This document shows, piece by piece, positions 52,033 to 60,762 of a stretch of 64,000 nucleotides of DNA; position 1 is the first letter of the stretch, and each line of letters starts with the position of its first letter. The notes beneath the pieces were generated by a model that made no database searches, was not told the DNA's origin, and was given only the letters and a program-made list of their open reading frames with translations. The position numbers and the translations under genes are program-made. This DNA is from Persicobacter sp. CCB-QB2 (lineage in GTDB: Bacteria > Bacteroidota > Bacteroidia > Cytophagales > Cyclobacteriaceae). The DNA is taken from positions 2,232,001 to 2,296,000 of the forward strand of contig NZ_LBGV01000001.1 in NCBI RefSeq assembly GCF_001274635.1, read 5' to 3'.

Positions 52033-53163
52033 ATGAAGTTTATTGTTTCTTCCTCTTCATTGTTGAAGCAATTGTCCAAAATTCACGGTGTGGTTACCAC
52101 AAATCCGGTAGTCCCGATTTTGGAGAATTTTTTATTTGAAGTAGATGGCGCGGCAGGCAAATTGACCGTGACCGCCTCTGATCTACAATCTTCCATGATT
52201 ACTGAAATTGAAGTAAATGCGGAAGAAAGTGGTAGCATTGCTATTCCGGCAAAAATCCTATTGGATACGCTGAAAAACCTGCCTGAGCAGCCTGTAACCA
52301 TTGCGGTAGACGAAGAAACCTACAGTATTGAGATTATTTCTGAAAATGGTCACTACAAACTGTCCGGGGAAAATGCTACAGACTTCCCTAAAATTCCGGT
52401 AGTTGAAAACGGGCACAGCATAGAACTTAGTGGTGATGCTATGAGCCGTGCGATCAACAATACCATTTTCGCTGCAGGTACTGATGATTTACGTCCTGCC
52501 ATGACGGGGGTGTTCGTCAATTTGGAGGAAGATGAAGCTACTTTTGTTGCCACGGATGGCCACCGTTTGGTGCGTTACCGCAAAAAAGAAGTGGAAGGGG
52601 CTTCGGGTGCTTCCATCATTATTCCACGCAAGGCCTTAAACTTATTGAAGTCTAACCTTCCGGCAGATGAGAGCCCGGTAGCCATTGAATTCAATGATAC
52701 CAATGCCCACTTTGCTTTTGAAAACCTTCGATTAATTAGCCGTTTAATCGACGAGCGCTTTCCGGATTATGAAAATGTCATTCCATTGGACAACACCAAT
52801 GAGATGACCATCAATAGAATGCAAATCCTAAGCACTTTAAAGCGCTTGGCAATTTACGCCAACAAGACCACCAATCAGGTGAGATTATCTTTAAAAGGCA
52901 CAGAGTTAAGTGTACACGCAGAAGATTTAGATTTTTCTAATGAAGCGAATGAAACGCTTTCCTGCGAGCATGAAGGAGAAGATATCGATATTGGGTTCAA
53001 CGCCAAGTTCTTGATTGAAATGCTGAATAATCTAAACTCCACTGAAGTAACCTTCCAGTTCTCCCAACCTAACAGAGCCGGATTGATTATCCCTTCTGAT
53101 CAGGATGAAGATGAAGACTTGCTCATGTTAGTAATGCCAGTAATGCTAAATCAATACTATTAA
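52033..53163 (+). CDS. dnaN: DNA polymerase III beta subunit (sliding clamp)
   Basis: 376 residues, normal length. Ring-shaped dimer that tethers DNA polymerase III. MKFIVSSSSLLKQLSKI start, DGHRLVRYRKKE in the second domain, RLIDERFPDYENVIP, and a C-terminus ending in VMPVMLNQYY, the conserved clamp end near the peptide-binding groove. It stands alone, not beside dnaA, and has a strong terminator. Confidence 0.97.
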   Translation: MKFIVSSSSLLKQLSKIHGVVTTNPVVPILENFLFEVDGAAGKLTVTASDLQSSMITEIEVNAEESGSIAIPAKILLDTLKNLPEQPVTIAVDEETYSIEIISENGHYKLSGENATDFPKIPVVENGHSIELSGDAMSRAINNTIFAAGTDDLRPAMTGVFVNLEEDEATFVATDGHRLVRYRKKEVEGASGASIIIPRKALNLLKSNLPADESPVAIEFNDTNAHFAFENLRLISRLIDERFPDYENVIPLDNTNEMTINRMQILSTLKRLAIYANKTTNQVRLSLKGTELSVHAEDLDFSNEANETLSCEHEGEDIDIGFNAKFLIEMLNNLNSTEVTFQFSQPNRAGLIIPSDQDEDEDLLMLVMPVMLNQYY

Positions 53164-53187
53164 AAACGAGCTTTAAAAAAAAACTAT

Positions 53188-53216
53188 AAAGGTTGCTTCG
53201 GCAACCTTTTTTTTTG
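53188..53216 (+). terminator. Rho-independent terminator of dnaN
   Basis: AAAGGTTGC-TTCG-GCAACCTTT hairpin with UUCG-type tetraloop and a long T run. The rest of the gap up to 53485 holds a possible -7 box TAGCTTTG (53326-53333) and nothing else seen. Confidence 0.92.
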
Positions 53217-53485
53217 CCTCATGCAATAGCCTCTTTAACAAGACAATCTCCTAAAACCTTACATCCCTTTATGGATATAATTCACCATTTGCGTAATTAG
53301 GCTATACATTACCAATTCTCCCTCTTAGCTTTGTATTTATTATTTAAAAAATTATACCCCATATTTACGATTTAGTGAATGAGGCCAATAAATGCTTGTA
53401 ATCAGGTCTGTCTGTTTCCCCCAAAAGAAAAGGCGAACCTATTCAGACTTTCATTACCATTTCAAACCAAATTCATCGATTGACT

Positions 53486-53854
53486 ATGTTTCCACCTGCA
53501 GATAAATCTAATCTTGTAATTGCAAAAGCGGTTACTTTCTTTGAGGAGCAAATTAAAAAAGGAGATTCCATTTCCTTAGGCATGGTGGCAGACATTTGCC
53601 AAGTACCTGCGAGAACTATCCAGCACCACTTCAATAAAGTCTATGGGATGGGCCCCATTCAGTATTTTAATAAAATGCGAATGGATCACGTTAAAGATTT
53701 ACTTGAAAAGGCGGATCCAAAGGAGACCAATATCACGGCATTAATTTATGATAATGGATTTTACCACATTAGCAGGTTTTCTAAAAAATTCAAAGAGCAA
53801 TATGGCAAATCCCCTTCTGACATTTTAAAGGAAGATCATTTCGTAAAAGAATGA
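53486..53854 (+). CDS. AraC-type DNA-binding domain protein
   Basis: 122 residues from ATG 53486 (a TTG six bases earlier is possible). It is a bare AraC helix-turn-helix pair: SLGMVADICQVPARTIQHHFNKVYGMGPIQYFNKMRM and ITALIYDNGFYHISRFSKKFKEQYGKSPSDI, the latter being the well-conserved second motif. There is no ligand-binding domain. Similar stand-alone AraC domains occur in Bacteroidota; targets cannot be inferred. Confidence 0.88.
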   Translation: MFPPADKSNLVIAKAVTFFEEQIKKGDSISLGMVADICQVPARTIQHHFNKVYGMGPIQYFNKMRMDHVKDLLEKADPKETNITALIYDNGFYHISRFSKKFKEQYGKSPSDILKEDHFVKE

Positions 53855-53883
53855 AAAATATCTTTCGGTAAATGGCTGTTTAG

Positions 53884-54045
53884 GAGCGTGTTTAAATGCC
53901 AAAATTTGCAGCGAGCATTTGATTATTGCAGAAGCGATAAAGGATTATTTTTAGAGAATAGCAATGCTATTTTGAGCAATTAACCTTTATCGCTTCCAAT
54001 AATTCGAATTTGTAGCCGGATAGCGTGCTTTTAAACATGCGCTTA
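53884..54045 (+). repeat. Family A element, copy A4
   Basis: About 162 bp and very well preserved. Ends GAGCGTGTTTAAATGCC and GCTTTTAAACATGCGCTTA; interior GCAGAAGCGATAAAGG, GAATAGCAATGCTATT and CCTTTATCGCTTCC, so the arms pair along most of the element. Confidence 0.88.
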
Positions 54046-54083
54046 ATACTGGCAAAGACTATTTTAAACAGCCCTATTTATTA

Positions 54084-54860
54084 TTATTTCCGTCCTCGTT
54101 TCGCTTCTTTTTTGCGAAGCGATCTGAGGTAAACATGTTTTACGGCGGAGTCCTGATCGGAAACTCTTTCATCCAGCTCAAAATAATCAGATAAGAACTT
54201 AATCATATTCATCAGCTTGCTAAAGCCATAATTTCTAGCATCAAAATCAGGACGCTTTTTACTCAACAAACTACCGAATTCACCTAAATTGGCCCAGCCG
54301 CTGTCATCAGAAACATCATCAACGGAAGATTGCAATAACGAAATCAGGCGTTGATTAATCCGATTTAAACTCTCCTCCTTACTACCGCTGGCTTTATTTT
54401 CTTCTTTGGAGGAATCTTTTTTCAACACCTCCAAATACACAAATTTATTACAGGCCACAATAAAAGGCTTCGGTGTTTTCTGCTCTCCAACCCCCATTAC
54501 CCACATGCCCGACTCCCTTAATCGAGTGGCTAATCGGGTAAAATCACTATCACTGGAAACAATGCAGAAACCATCCACCTTACCCGAATACAATATATCC
54601 ATGGCATCAATGATCATAGCGGAATCCGTCGCATTTTTCCCTTGGGTATAACTGTATTGCTGCACCGGATTAATCGCATTCTCTAACAGTACCGATTTCC
54701 ATCCCGATAAATTTGGTCGTGTCCAGTCTCCGTAAATCCTGCGGGTGGTAGGAAGGCCAAAGCGCGCAATTTCCTCCATCATTTCACTTACAAAAGCGGA
54801 ACTTACATTATCTGCATCTATTAAAACCGCTAATGAACGGTCCGTATTTATTTTTTTCAT
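54084..54860 (-). CDS. NYN-domain nuclease-like protein with C-terminal LOTUS/OST-HTH domain
   Basis: 258 residues. NYN (PIN-like) domain: VLIDADNVSSAF supplies the first acidic residues, GKNATDSAMIIDAMD the next, and CIVSSDSDFTRLATRLRE the last, so the acidic metal site is complete. After a Lys/Ser/Glu linker (KKDSSKEENKASGSKEES) a LOTUS-type winged helix follows (GWANLGEFGSLLSKKRPDFDARNYGFSKLMNMI), which in other proteins binds RNA. The basic C-terminal tail RSLRKKEAKRGRK fits nucleic-acid binding. Probably an RNA-processing nuclease; target unknown. Confidence 0.9.
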   Translation of the reverse strand: MKKINTDRSLAVLIDADNVSSAFVSEMMEEIARFGLPTTRRIYGDWTRPNLSGWKSVLLENAINPVQQYSYTQGKNATDSAMIIDAMDILYSGKVDGFCIVSSDSDFTRLATRLRESGMWVMGVGEQKTPKPFIVACNKFVYLEVLKKDSSKEENKASGSKEESLNRINQRLISLLQSSVDDVSDDSGWANLGEFGSLLSKKRPDFDARNYGFSKLMNMIKFLSDYFELDERVSDQDSAVKHVYLRSLRKKEAKRGRK

Positions 54861-55100
54861 TTTAAAAATATATATGACTCTCCGAAATGTGACTAATAAT
54901 TTAGGAAAGTCCTGTTAAAAAAAATGGGGAATAAAAGATATTTCCGTCAGGGGCATGACGAAAAAACCATATTCACCAAGAAAACTTGATTATTACAGCA
55001 GAGAAAGAAGGTCTTTTTAGCAACATGTGCCACCAATATGGAAAACCCTGAAATACTCAAATCAAATTCCCTCTCGTGACTTATCGCTTTTAATCAAGCC

Positions 55101-58100
55101 TTAAAACTGGAAATAGATAAAGGGGTGAACCTCAGAGGAAGAAACCTGCCAAATGCACCAAATTACCACCGCCATCGTCAAGGCTCTGCCCCATAATGGA
55201 AAGCGATAAAAAATGCGATTTACGGTGGTTCCCACATTTTTTGGAGCCCAATGCGTCGCATAGCCCAGGAACATCAAAGCAAACACTTCCTTATAGCCCA
55301 TTAACACCTGAGGAATTTGCCCGAAAGCAGTATCAGTCATGATCCTATTGATCAAAAGGCTGGCATCCTCAAAATTCGCCGCCCGAAAGAATATCCAGGC
55401 CAAGCATACAAAATGGAAAGTATAAACTTGTCCCAAGAAGCGCCATGCATCACTTTTGGGAAATTGGAAACGACCTTTTAGCAATCTCTCTATTCCCAAA
55501 ATACCTCCATGAAGCGCCCCCCAAAGCACAAAATTCCATGAAGCACCATGCCATAATCCTCCAAGCAACATGGTAAGCATCAGGTTAACATAGGTTCTGA
55601 CTTTCCCTTTTTGATTCCCTCCCAATGGAATATACAAATAATCCCTCAACCAGGAAGACAGGGAAATATGCCAACGGCGCCAAAACTCAGTAATGCTCCC
55701 TGAATTATAAGGGGTTTGAAAATTCACGGGGAGCCGGAAACCCATCAATAATGCAATACCAATGGCCATATCCGAATAGCCTGAAAAGTCACAATAAATC
55801 TGAATGGCATAGCCATAAACAGCCATTAAGTTTTCAAAACCTGAATAAAGCGCCGGAGCGTTAAATACCCGATCTACGAAATTAATGCTAATATAATCGG
55901 AAATAATCGCCTTTTTGATCAAGCCGCCAATAATCAGACTAAAAGCCAAAGACATGTCCTTTTTGGAAAGACTCAGCTTTTGGTGAATCTGAGGAATAAA
56001 GTCCGCCGCCCGAACAATTGGCCCCGCCACCAGCTGCGGAAAAAAGGTTACGAAAAAGGTAAAATCCCAAAAGGATTCCGCCGGCTTCATGCTTCTTCTA
56101 TACAGATCAATAGAATAACTCATGGTCTGAAAAGTATAGAAGGAAATCCCAATTGGAAGAAATATATCCAGAGAACCAATTTCAGCTCCTGTTAAACCAT
56201 TGATAGAATTTATGAAAAAATTGGTGTATTTAAAATAACCCAAAATCCCCAAATTACAGACCACACTGGCTAATAAATAGAGCTTTCGTTTCTTATCATC
56301 TTCCTCCTCATAAATCTTATTTCCCAAATAGTAATCCACTATGGAAGAAAAAATAAGAATAATGAAATAGAACCCACTGGATTTATAATAGAAGAACAAG
56401 GAAAACAAGGTCACATAAACCACCCGAAAGGTCTGTACTTTTTCCCACTTCAGATAAATGGCATAAAAAATTAAAAACAAGACAAAGAAAACCCCTGAAT
56501 TGAAAAGCAAAGGAGCCTTTTTCTGGTATTGAAAAATATCAGAAAAAAACTTAGGATTTAGGGCCGCAAGACTTCCTGAGGAAAAACAGCCAGCAGTCAT
56601 AACCTGAGCCTCCTGATCTATCCAATATCCGCTTAAAGCATTCTGATCCACCTGCTCCATTTTCCCTTCAAAGGGTATTTTGGCGGGCATCGTTTGTGGC
56701 GAATGTAAACCCTTAATCGGCAATTCTTCTCCAATACGCGATTTTTGATAGGCTCTCATCAAGGCTTCATAAAGCATTTCCCCCTGAAGGCGGTAGCCAT
56801 CGGCTGAAAAATGCACATAGTCTCGGCTAAAGCCCTGCTTCTTCCAATTTGAAATTCCATTGGCTCCTCCCATCACTCGCCACCAATCCCAATAGGCAAC
56901 TTGTTCCTTTTGCGCCACCTCAATAATGACATCTCGGACTTGCTCTACCCTTGGATTGAATTTCCGATTTCTGCCTCTCCCCGTATAGCTATCTGCCGGG
57001 GTGGTCAACAGAATAGGAGCGTTAGGATGCTTTTTTCTCACACGGTGAATAAAATCCAGCACATCACGCTCTACGTCCTTCAGGCTATAGGTAGGCGCAA
57101 AGCATTCATTGGTCCCCATGGAAAATATATAGAGGTCTGCCGGTAATTCACCCAATTGCTCAAAGAACAAATTGTATTTATTATAATCCAGATATTTAGC
57201 ACCATTCGAACCGATGGCACTATACACGATACCGGACGCCTGACTATCTTCTACATAAAAGCCGGTTAAATTGGCGTATTTTTGAGCATCTCCTTTTTTA
57301 AAGCCTTGCACAATGGCGGCCTGTTGCGGCTGATCCCATTCAAAGACCTGCATACCCAATGGAAAGATTTGGCGATCAACAGCAGCCCACTGCATATCGT
57401 CCGCCTTGATCCGGTCTACTGCCGAAGGATGCTCGCCATTCTTCACCACCAACTTTTGCTTGGGGCGAATTAATGATTTACTTCCCAGATTATTCCAGGA
57501 TTGTATTTTGGATACCGAAACGCCGTACTTCCGCCCAATACTATACAGACTTTCCCCTGAGCGAACGGTATGGTAAACTTTTTCCGGTGTGGGTATAAAT
57601 TTCCTTTCGGTACTGGCACCGGGCTTAGGCTGCCCTACTTTTAAATCGTAAGTATGATTTCCCGGCTCATAAAACACCCACAGACGGTCAAAACCTGCAG
57701 CAGAATCCGCCAGATTCAGGTTAATCTGGTAATAATCTGAAGGCGTTTTGATCCCATGACCCGAAACCCCTGTCTCCTGCACAGGCTTGGATCTGGAATT
57801 TCGTTTAGAAGTCCAGGAAATATTAGATTTGAACCGAACCTGCTTTGGCCCATTGGTTTTAGCCAAATTATAAGGGAAGGTCAGCCCAATACCGCCATCG
57901 CCAAAGTCTTCCTGGAAAAGCTTCCGCATTTCCCCGGTAAAGAAATCAGCCTGAATATGGGAATCGCCAATATGGACAATATTTACTTTTTGTTGCTTTT
58001 TGCTTTCTAAAGCCTCCAATTGTTTAAAGAAAGCACGCAAATGACCGGCATTGCCAATGGTATCCGCCACTTCATTAACCAATGGTCGCTCTTCTCTTGC

Positions 58101-58175
58101 TCCCAATTCCTCCCCGGCCCAGACACTTAAACTCCCCACCAGCATCCAAAGCGTAAAAAATAAACCTCTGATCAT
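55101..58175 (-). CDS. SGNH hydrolase - LysM - MBOAT fusion, probable polysaccharide O-acyltransferase
   Basis: 1024 residues. Signal peptide (1-20), then an SGNH/GDSL domain with Ser72 in GDSHIQAD, GTN at 354-356 and Asp452/His455 in RDYVHFSADG. A LysM domain (about 199-245, YHTVRSGESLYSIGRKYGV) is inserted within the SGNH domain. From about residue 560 a membrane-bound O-acyltransferase follows: FFPQLVAGPIVR, EFWRRWHISLSSWLRDYLYIPLGG and the catalytic-type His in LWHGASWNFVLWGALHG. MBOAT proteins pass acyl groups across the membrane and SGNH partners place them on glycans, as in AlgI/AlgJ or PatA/PatB. Here both are one chain, with LysM perhaps binding peptidoglycan. It starts 4 bases after the second SGNH gene ends. 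Confidence 0.9.
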   Translation of the reverse strand: MIRGLFFTLWMLVGSLSVWAGEELGAREERPLVNEVADTIGNAGHLRAFFKQLEALESKKQQKVNIVHIGDSHIQADFFTGEMRKLFQEDFGDGGIGLTFPYNLAKTNGPKQVRFKSNISWTSKRNSRSKPVQETGVSGHGIKTPSDYYQINLNLADSAAGFDRLWVFYEPGNHTYDLKVGQPKPGASTERKFIPTPEKVYHTVRSGESLYSIGRKYGVSVSKIQSWNNLGSKSLIRPKQKLVVKNGEHPSAVDRIKADDMQWAAVDRQIFPLGMQVFEWDQPQQAAIVQGFKKGDAQKYANLTGFYVEDSQASGIVYSAIGSNGAKYLDYNKYNLFFEQLGELPADLYIFSMGTNECFAPTYSLKDVERDVLDFIHRVRKKHPNAPILLTTPADSYTGRGRNRKFNPRVEQVRDVIIEVAQKEQVAYWDWWRVMGGANGISNWKKQGFSRDYVHFSADGYRLQGEMLYEALMRAYQKSRIGEELPIKGLHSPQTMPAKIPFEGKMEQVDQNALSGYWIDQEAQVMTAGCFSSGSLAALNPKFFSDIFQYQKKAPLLFNSGVFFVLFLIFYAIYLKWEKVQTFRVVYVTLFSLFFYYKSSGFYFIILIFSSIVDYYLGNKIYEEEDDKKRKLYLLASVVCNLGILGYFKYTNFFINSINGLTGAEIGSLDIFLPIGISFYTFQTMSYSIDLYRRSMKPAESFWDFTFFVTFFPQLVAGPIVRAADFIPQIHQKLSLSKKDMSLAFSLIIGGLIKKAIISDYISINFVDRVFNAPALYSGFENLMAVYGYAIQIYCDFSGYSDMAIGIALLMGFRLPVNFQTPYNSGSITEFWRRWHISLSSWLRDYLYIPLGGNQKGKVRTYVNLMLTMLLGGLWHGASWNFVLWGALHGGILGIERLLKGRFQFPKSDAWRFLGQVYTFHFVCLAWIFFRAANFEDASLLINRIMTDTAFGQIPQVLMGYKEVFALMFLGYATHWAPKNVGTTVNRIFYRFPLWGRALTMAVVIWCIWQVSSSEVHPFIYFQF

Positions 58176-58179
58176 GTAT

Positions 58180-59778
58180 TTAACGAATCTTTTTTGCTTT
58201 TAAAATTTCTACCGGAGTTGATTTCCGTTGTGTCAATTGCTTTGGCGCAATCTGATTGCTCGCCCGATGACTCCCCCAGCCATCAATCAAAAAGTCAAAA
58301 AGCAAATGCCCCACTTTATTCGCGCCTCTAAAATTAAAGTGCGTATAATCTTTATTTGCCAATGGCTTCTCAGACTCTACCCAATCAATGATAGATCCTT
58401 CTCCTCCCATGGCCTGAAATAAATTAAAAAAGGTTGCATTGGCTCTGCTTGCAGCGCCCATTTGGGCCGTTATTACACCAGCAACCGCCGGGTCAGTCTT
58501 TAATTCGCCGTCAATCTTACGGGCTTTATCTGCCATGGAAATCACCAGGCAGGGCGCATCCATCTCCTCCTGTATATACCGAATCGTCTTATAAAGGTTA
58601 GCGCCATACCAGGCATAATTCAGACTACTGGTATCTGCCACATTCGTCCCGAATTGCATAATCACCAGATCATACTCCAAATAATCATTAAAAGAATTCA
58701 GCACCTCCGGATTCAAGTGACGCAGATGCGTTCCGCTACTTCCTCTTAAGGGGAGGTCATCCACAAAAACGCCCTTAGAGGACTCTACGCTCACCCCATA
58801 TATGGGTAAGTTAGCATCTGTTTCAAATTTCATTTCAAGAGTTTTTACCGGAATAGAAGAAACCTGCAACTCATTGACCACCTTGTTTCCATTTAAGGAC
58901 AAATTCACGGAATCCTTTTTGTCGAGGATGGCCGTCAATTTATACTCATCACTTTCAGACTTAGGCGTCCCGTAAAATAAGCGGACGCGTTGAAGGGAAT
59001 CCAGTCTTTTTCTATGTACGCCTTCATACTTCACCCATTGTTCCTTGCCCGGAGCCTGGGCATAGGTGACATCACAGCTGATTCCAAAATCAAAGGGACT
59101 TTCGTGACGATTGAAAATATAATTATCCAATTTCCAGCCATCAGAAAACTGATGACGAATGGTGCCCCGGAATCCGGCCACCTGAGAGGTGAGCGGAACA
59201 TAGCCTACTCCCTGTCCGCCAAATTTACTTTGAAATAGGGATCGAAGCGTGCTGACAATCAAGTCTCCCTCAATCATCGAATCTCCAAAAAAGGCAATCC
59301 GCACCCTGTCCTTTCTGCCTTTCCGTAATTCGTCCAGCGCTTTATAAAAAGAGTTTAAAGACTTGGATCGAAACTCTTCCTTTGGGAAAGGAAGGGACCG
59401 TTTGGGCTGTCGCGCTTTCAAGCCAGCTTCGCCTGAAGCTTGCATATCATCTTTGGAACTAGGGGATGGATTATTTTCTGAGGCTAAAACAGGGGCTTTT
59501 GGTGCTTGCCCTGAGGCTGGTTCTTCCTCTTTTACAAAAGAAGATCCTTCTTCATCACTAGCGGCAGCCTCTATGGCCTGAAGGATCTGGTCGGTAGAAA
59601 CGTTTTTATTCGCCAATAAGGGGGGCTCCTCGCTAATCACCAAATCCGAAAAAAGCTTAAAATTCCGGTAGCCCTCTAAAAAAACCACTTGAGGCGCCAC
59701 AAACTGATATCCTAACAAAATGAAGAACACCAGCAATAGCGTTATATATGTCTGTTTAAAATAATTCTGGTCTTTCAC
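58180..59778 (-). CDS. Membrane-anchored SGNH hydrolase, partner of the MBOAT fusion
   Basis: 532 residues. One N-terminal membrane helix (YITLLLVFFILLGYQFVAP), a low-complexity Ser/Ala/Glu/Pro linker (about 70-130), then an SGNH domain: Ser167 in FFGDSMIEGD, GTN in MQFGTNVADTS, and a final DYTHFNFRGA with Asp and His. A beta-sandwich-like insert lies between the first two blocks. The active site faces the periplasm. It ends 4 bases before the MBOAT fusion starts, so the pair form an operon and likely act on the same glycan. Esterase rather than transferase activity is possible. Confidence 0.88.
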   Translation of the reverse strand: MKDQNYFKQTYITLLLVFFILLGYQFVAPQVVFLEGYRNFKLFSDLVISEEPPLLANKNVSTDQILQAIEAAASDEEGSSFVKEEEPASGQAPKAPVLASENNPSPSSKDDMQASGEAGLKARQPKRSLPFPKEEFRSKSLNSFYKALDELRKGRKDRVRIAFFGDSMIEGDLIVSTLRSLFQSKFGGQGVGYVPLTSQVAGFRGTIRHQFSDGWKLDNYIFNRHESPFDFGISCDVTYAQAPGKEQWVKYEGVHRKRLDSLQRVRLFYGTPKSESDEYKLTAILDKKDSVNLSLNGNKVVNELQVSSIPVKTLEMKFETDANLPIYGVSVESSKGVFVDDLPLRGSSGTHLRHLNPEVLNSFNDYLEYDLVIMQFGTNVADTSSLNYAWYGANLYKTIRYIQEEMDAPCLVISMADKARKIDGELKTDPAVAGVITAQMGAASRANATFFNLFQAMGGEGSIIDWVESEKPLANKDYTHFNFRGANKVGHLLFDFLIDGWGSHRASNQIAPKQLTQRKSTPVEILKAKKIR

Positions 59779-59993
59779 TACACAATAAACTAATGCATTA
59801 TTCTTGTCCCTGGTTCACCACAAAAATCAATCCTAAGCAACAAGGCCGTCAGAGTTGAATACCATCTTCTAAACGATTAGTTTTAGAATTTGCTTGATTA
59901 TCATCCCCACGCCTCTAAACCTGGAAATCAATGATAAAACAATCTATTAAGTGATTTGATTTTTTTTCTTCTTTGTGGAAAATCCCCGGACAT

Positions 59994-60024
59994 AAAAAAA
60001 GCCTAACATTAAAATGAAGGCTAA
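59994..60024 (-). terminator. Terminator of the DoxX gene
   Basis: Minus strand AGCCTTCAT / ATGTTAGGCT hairpin followed by seven T. Confidence 0.7.
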
Positions 60025-60047
60025 CAAAAGTAATATATTATCGTGTA

Positions 60048-60509
60048 TTAAACTCTTTCTAAAACTCTATTTTTAGGGGAATAAGCGGAAGTTTGTTTTT
60101 TAAATCCCCAAAAGCCCCTTCGCTTATAATCAGGCAACATCGCATATTTACCGTCCCCCAAAAGGAAAATCCCTAAAAATCCCAATAAATAAAGAATAGC
60201 TTTTTCTTTGTGAGCAAAAGGGTCTTCAGCATGCACCCAAAATGCTGCCACCAACATGATGATCATCGGCGGGATACTAAAAATGCGACTTTTCACGCCA
60301 ATAATAATCAATAAAGGACAGACCATTTCCGCAAAAATGGCAAGCAGAAGAGACAACATACTTCCAAGGCCCAAAAAATCAAAAAATTCCGCCTGTTTAC
60401 CTTTCGCCATCCATAAATCCAATTTTGTAACCCCATGTACCATCATCATACTACCAAAGGCTATACGGAAAAAAAGTCGGGCGGAGAAAGAGTAAAATCT
60501 AGCGTTCAT
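60048..60509 (-). CDS. DoxX family membrane protein
   Basis: 153 residues with four membrane helices. FFRIAFGSMMMVHGVTKLDLW is the DoxX start, and LSLLLAIFAEMVCPLLIIIGVKSR the second conserved part with its Glu. The family includes subunits linked to quinone-dependent oxidation and thiosulfate or disulfide stress in other bacteria, but most members are unassigned. Single gene with its own terminator. Confidence 0.88.
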   Translation of the reverse strand: MNARFYSFSARLFFRIAFGSMMMVHGVTKLDLWMAKGKQAEFFDFLGLGSMLSLLLAIFAEMVCPLLIIIGVKSRIFSIPPMIIMLVAAFWVHAEDPFAHKEKAILYLLGFLGIFLLGDGKYAMLPDYKRRGFWGFKKQTSAYSPKNRVLERV

Positions 60510-60710
60510 ATTAATTTTTTTTCATCTTATTCAAAGATAGAATAAAAATCAAATTACAAAAAGAACATCGAAAGTCAGCATAGTACCATTTATCAATACT
60601 ATTATCGACAAATGAAGTCTAAAATGTACCTCATAAAAAATCCAGACCCTTTAACTACCTATTGACCGAATTGCCCCCTAATGCGCCATGTAAGTTTTAC
60701 TTCAAAAAAC

Positions 60711-60739
60711 AAAAAAGCCGCTCTCCTTCGAAAGCGGCC
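60711..60739 (-). terminator. Terminator of purH
   Basis: Minus strand GCCGCTTTCGAAGGAGAGCGGC followed by TTTTTT; described as GCCGCT / AGCGGC stem. Confidence 0.85.
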
Positions 60740-60762
60740 CTCCTTTTTAATATTTGGAGCGA

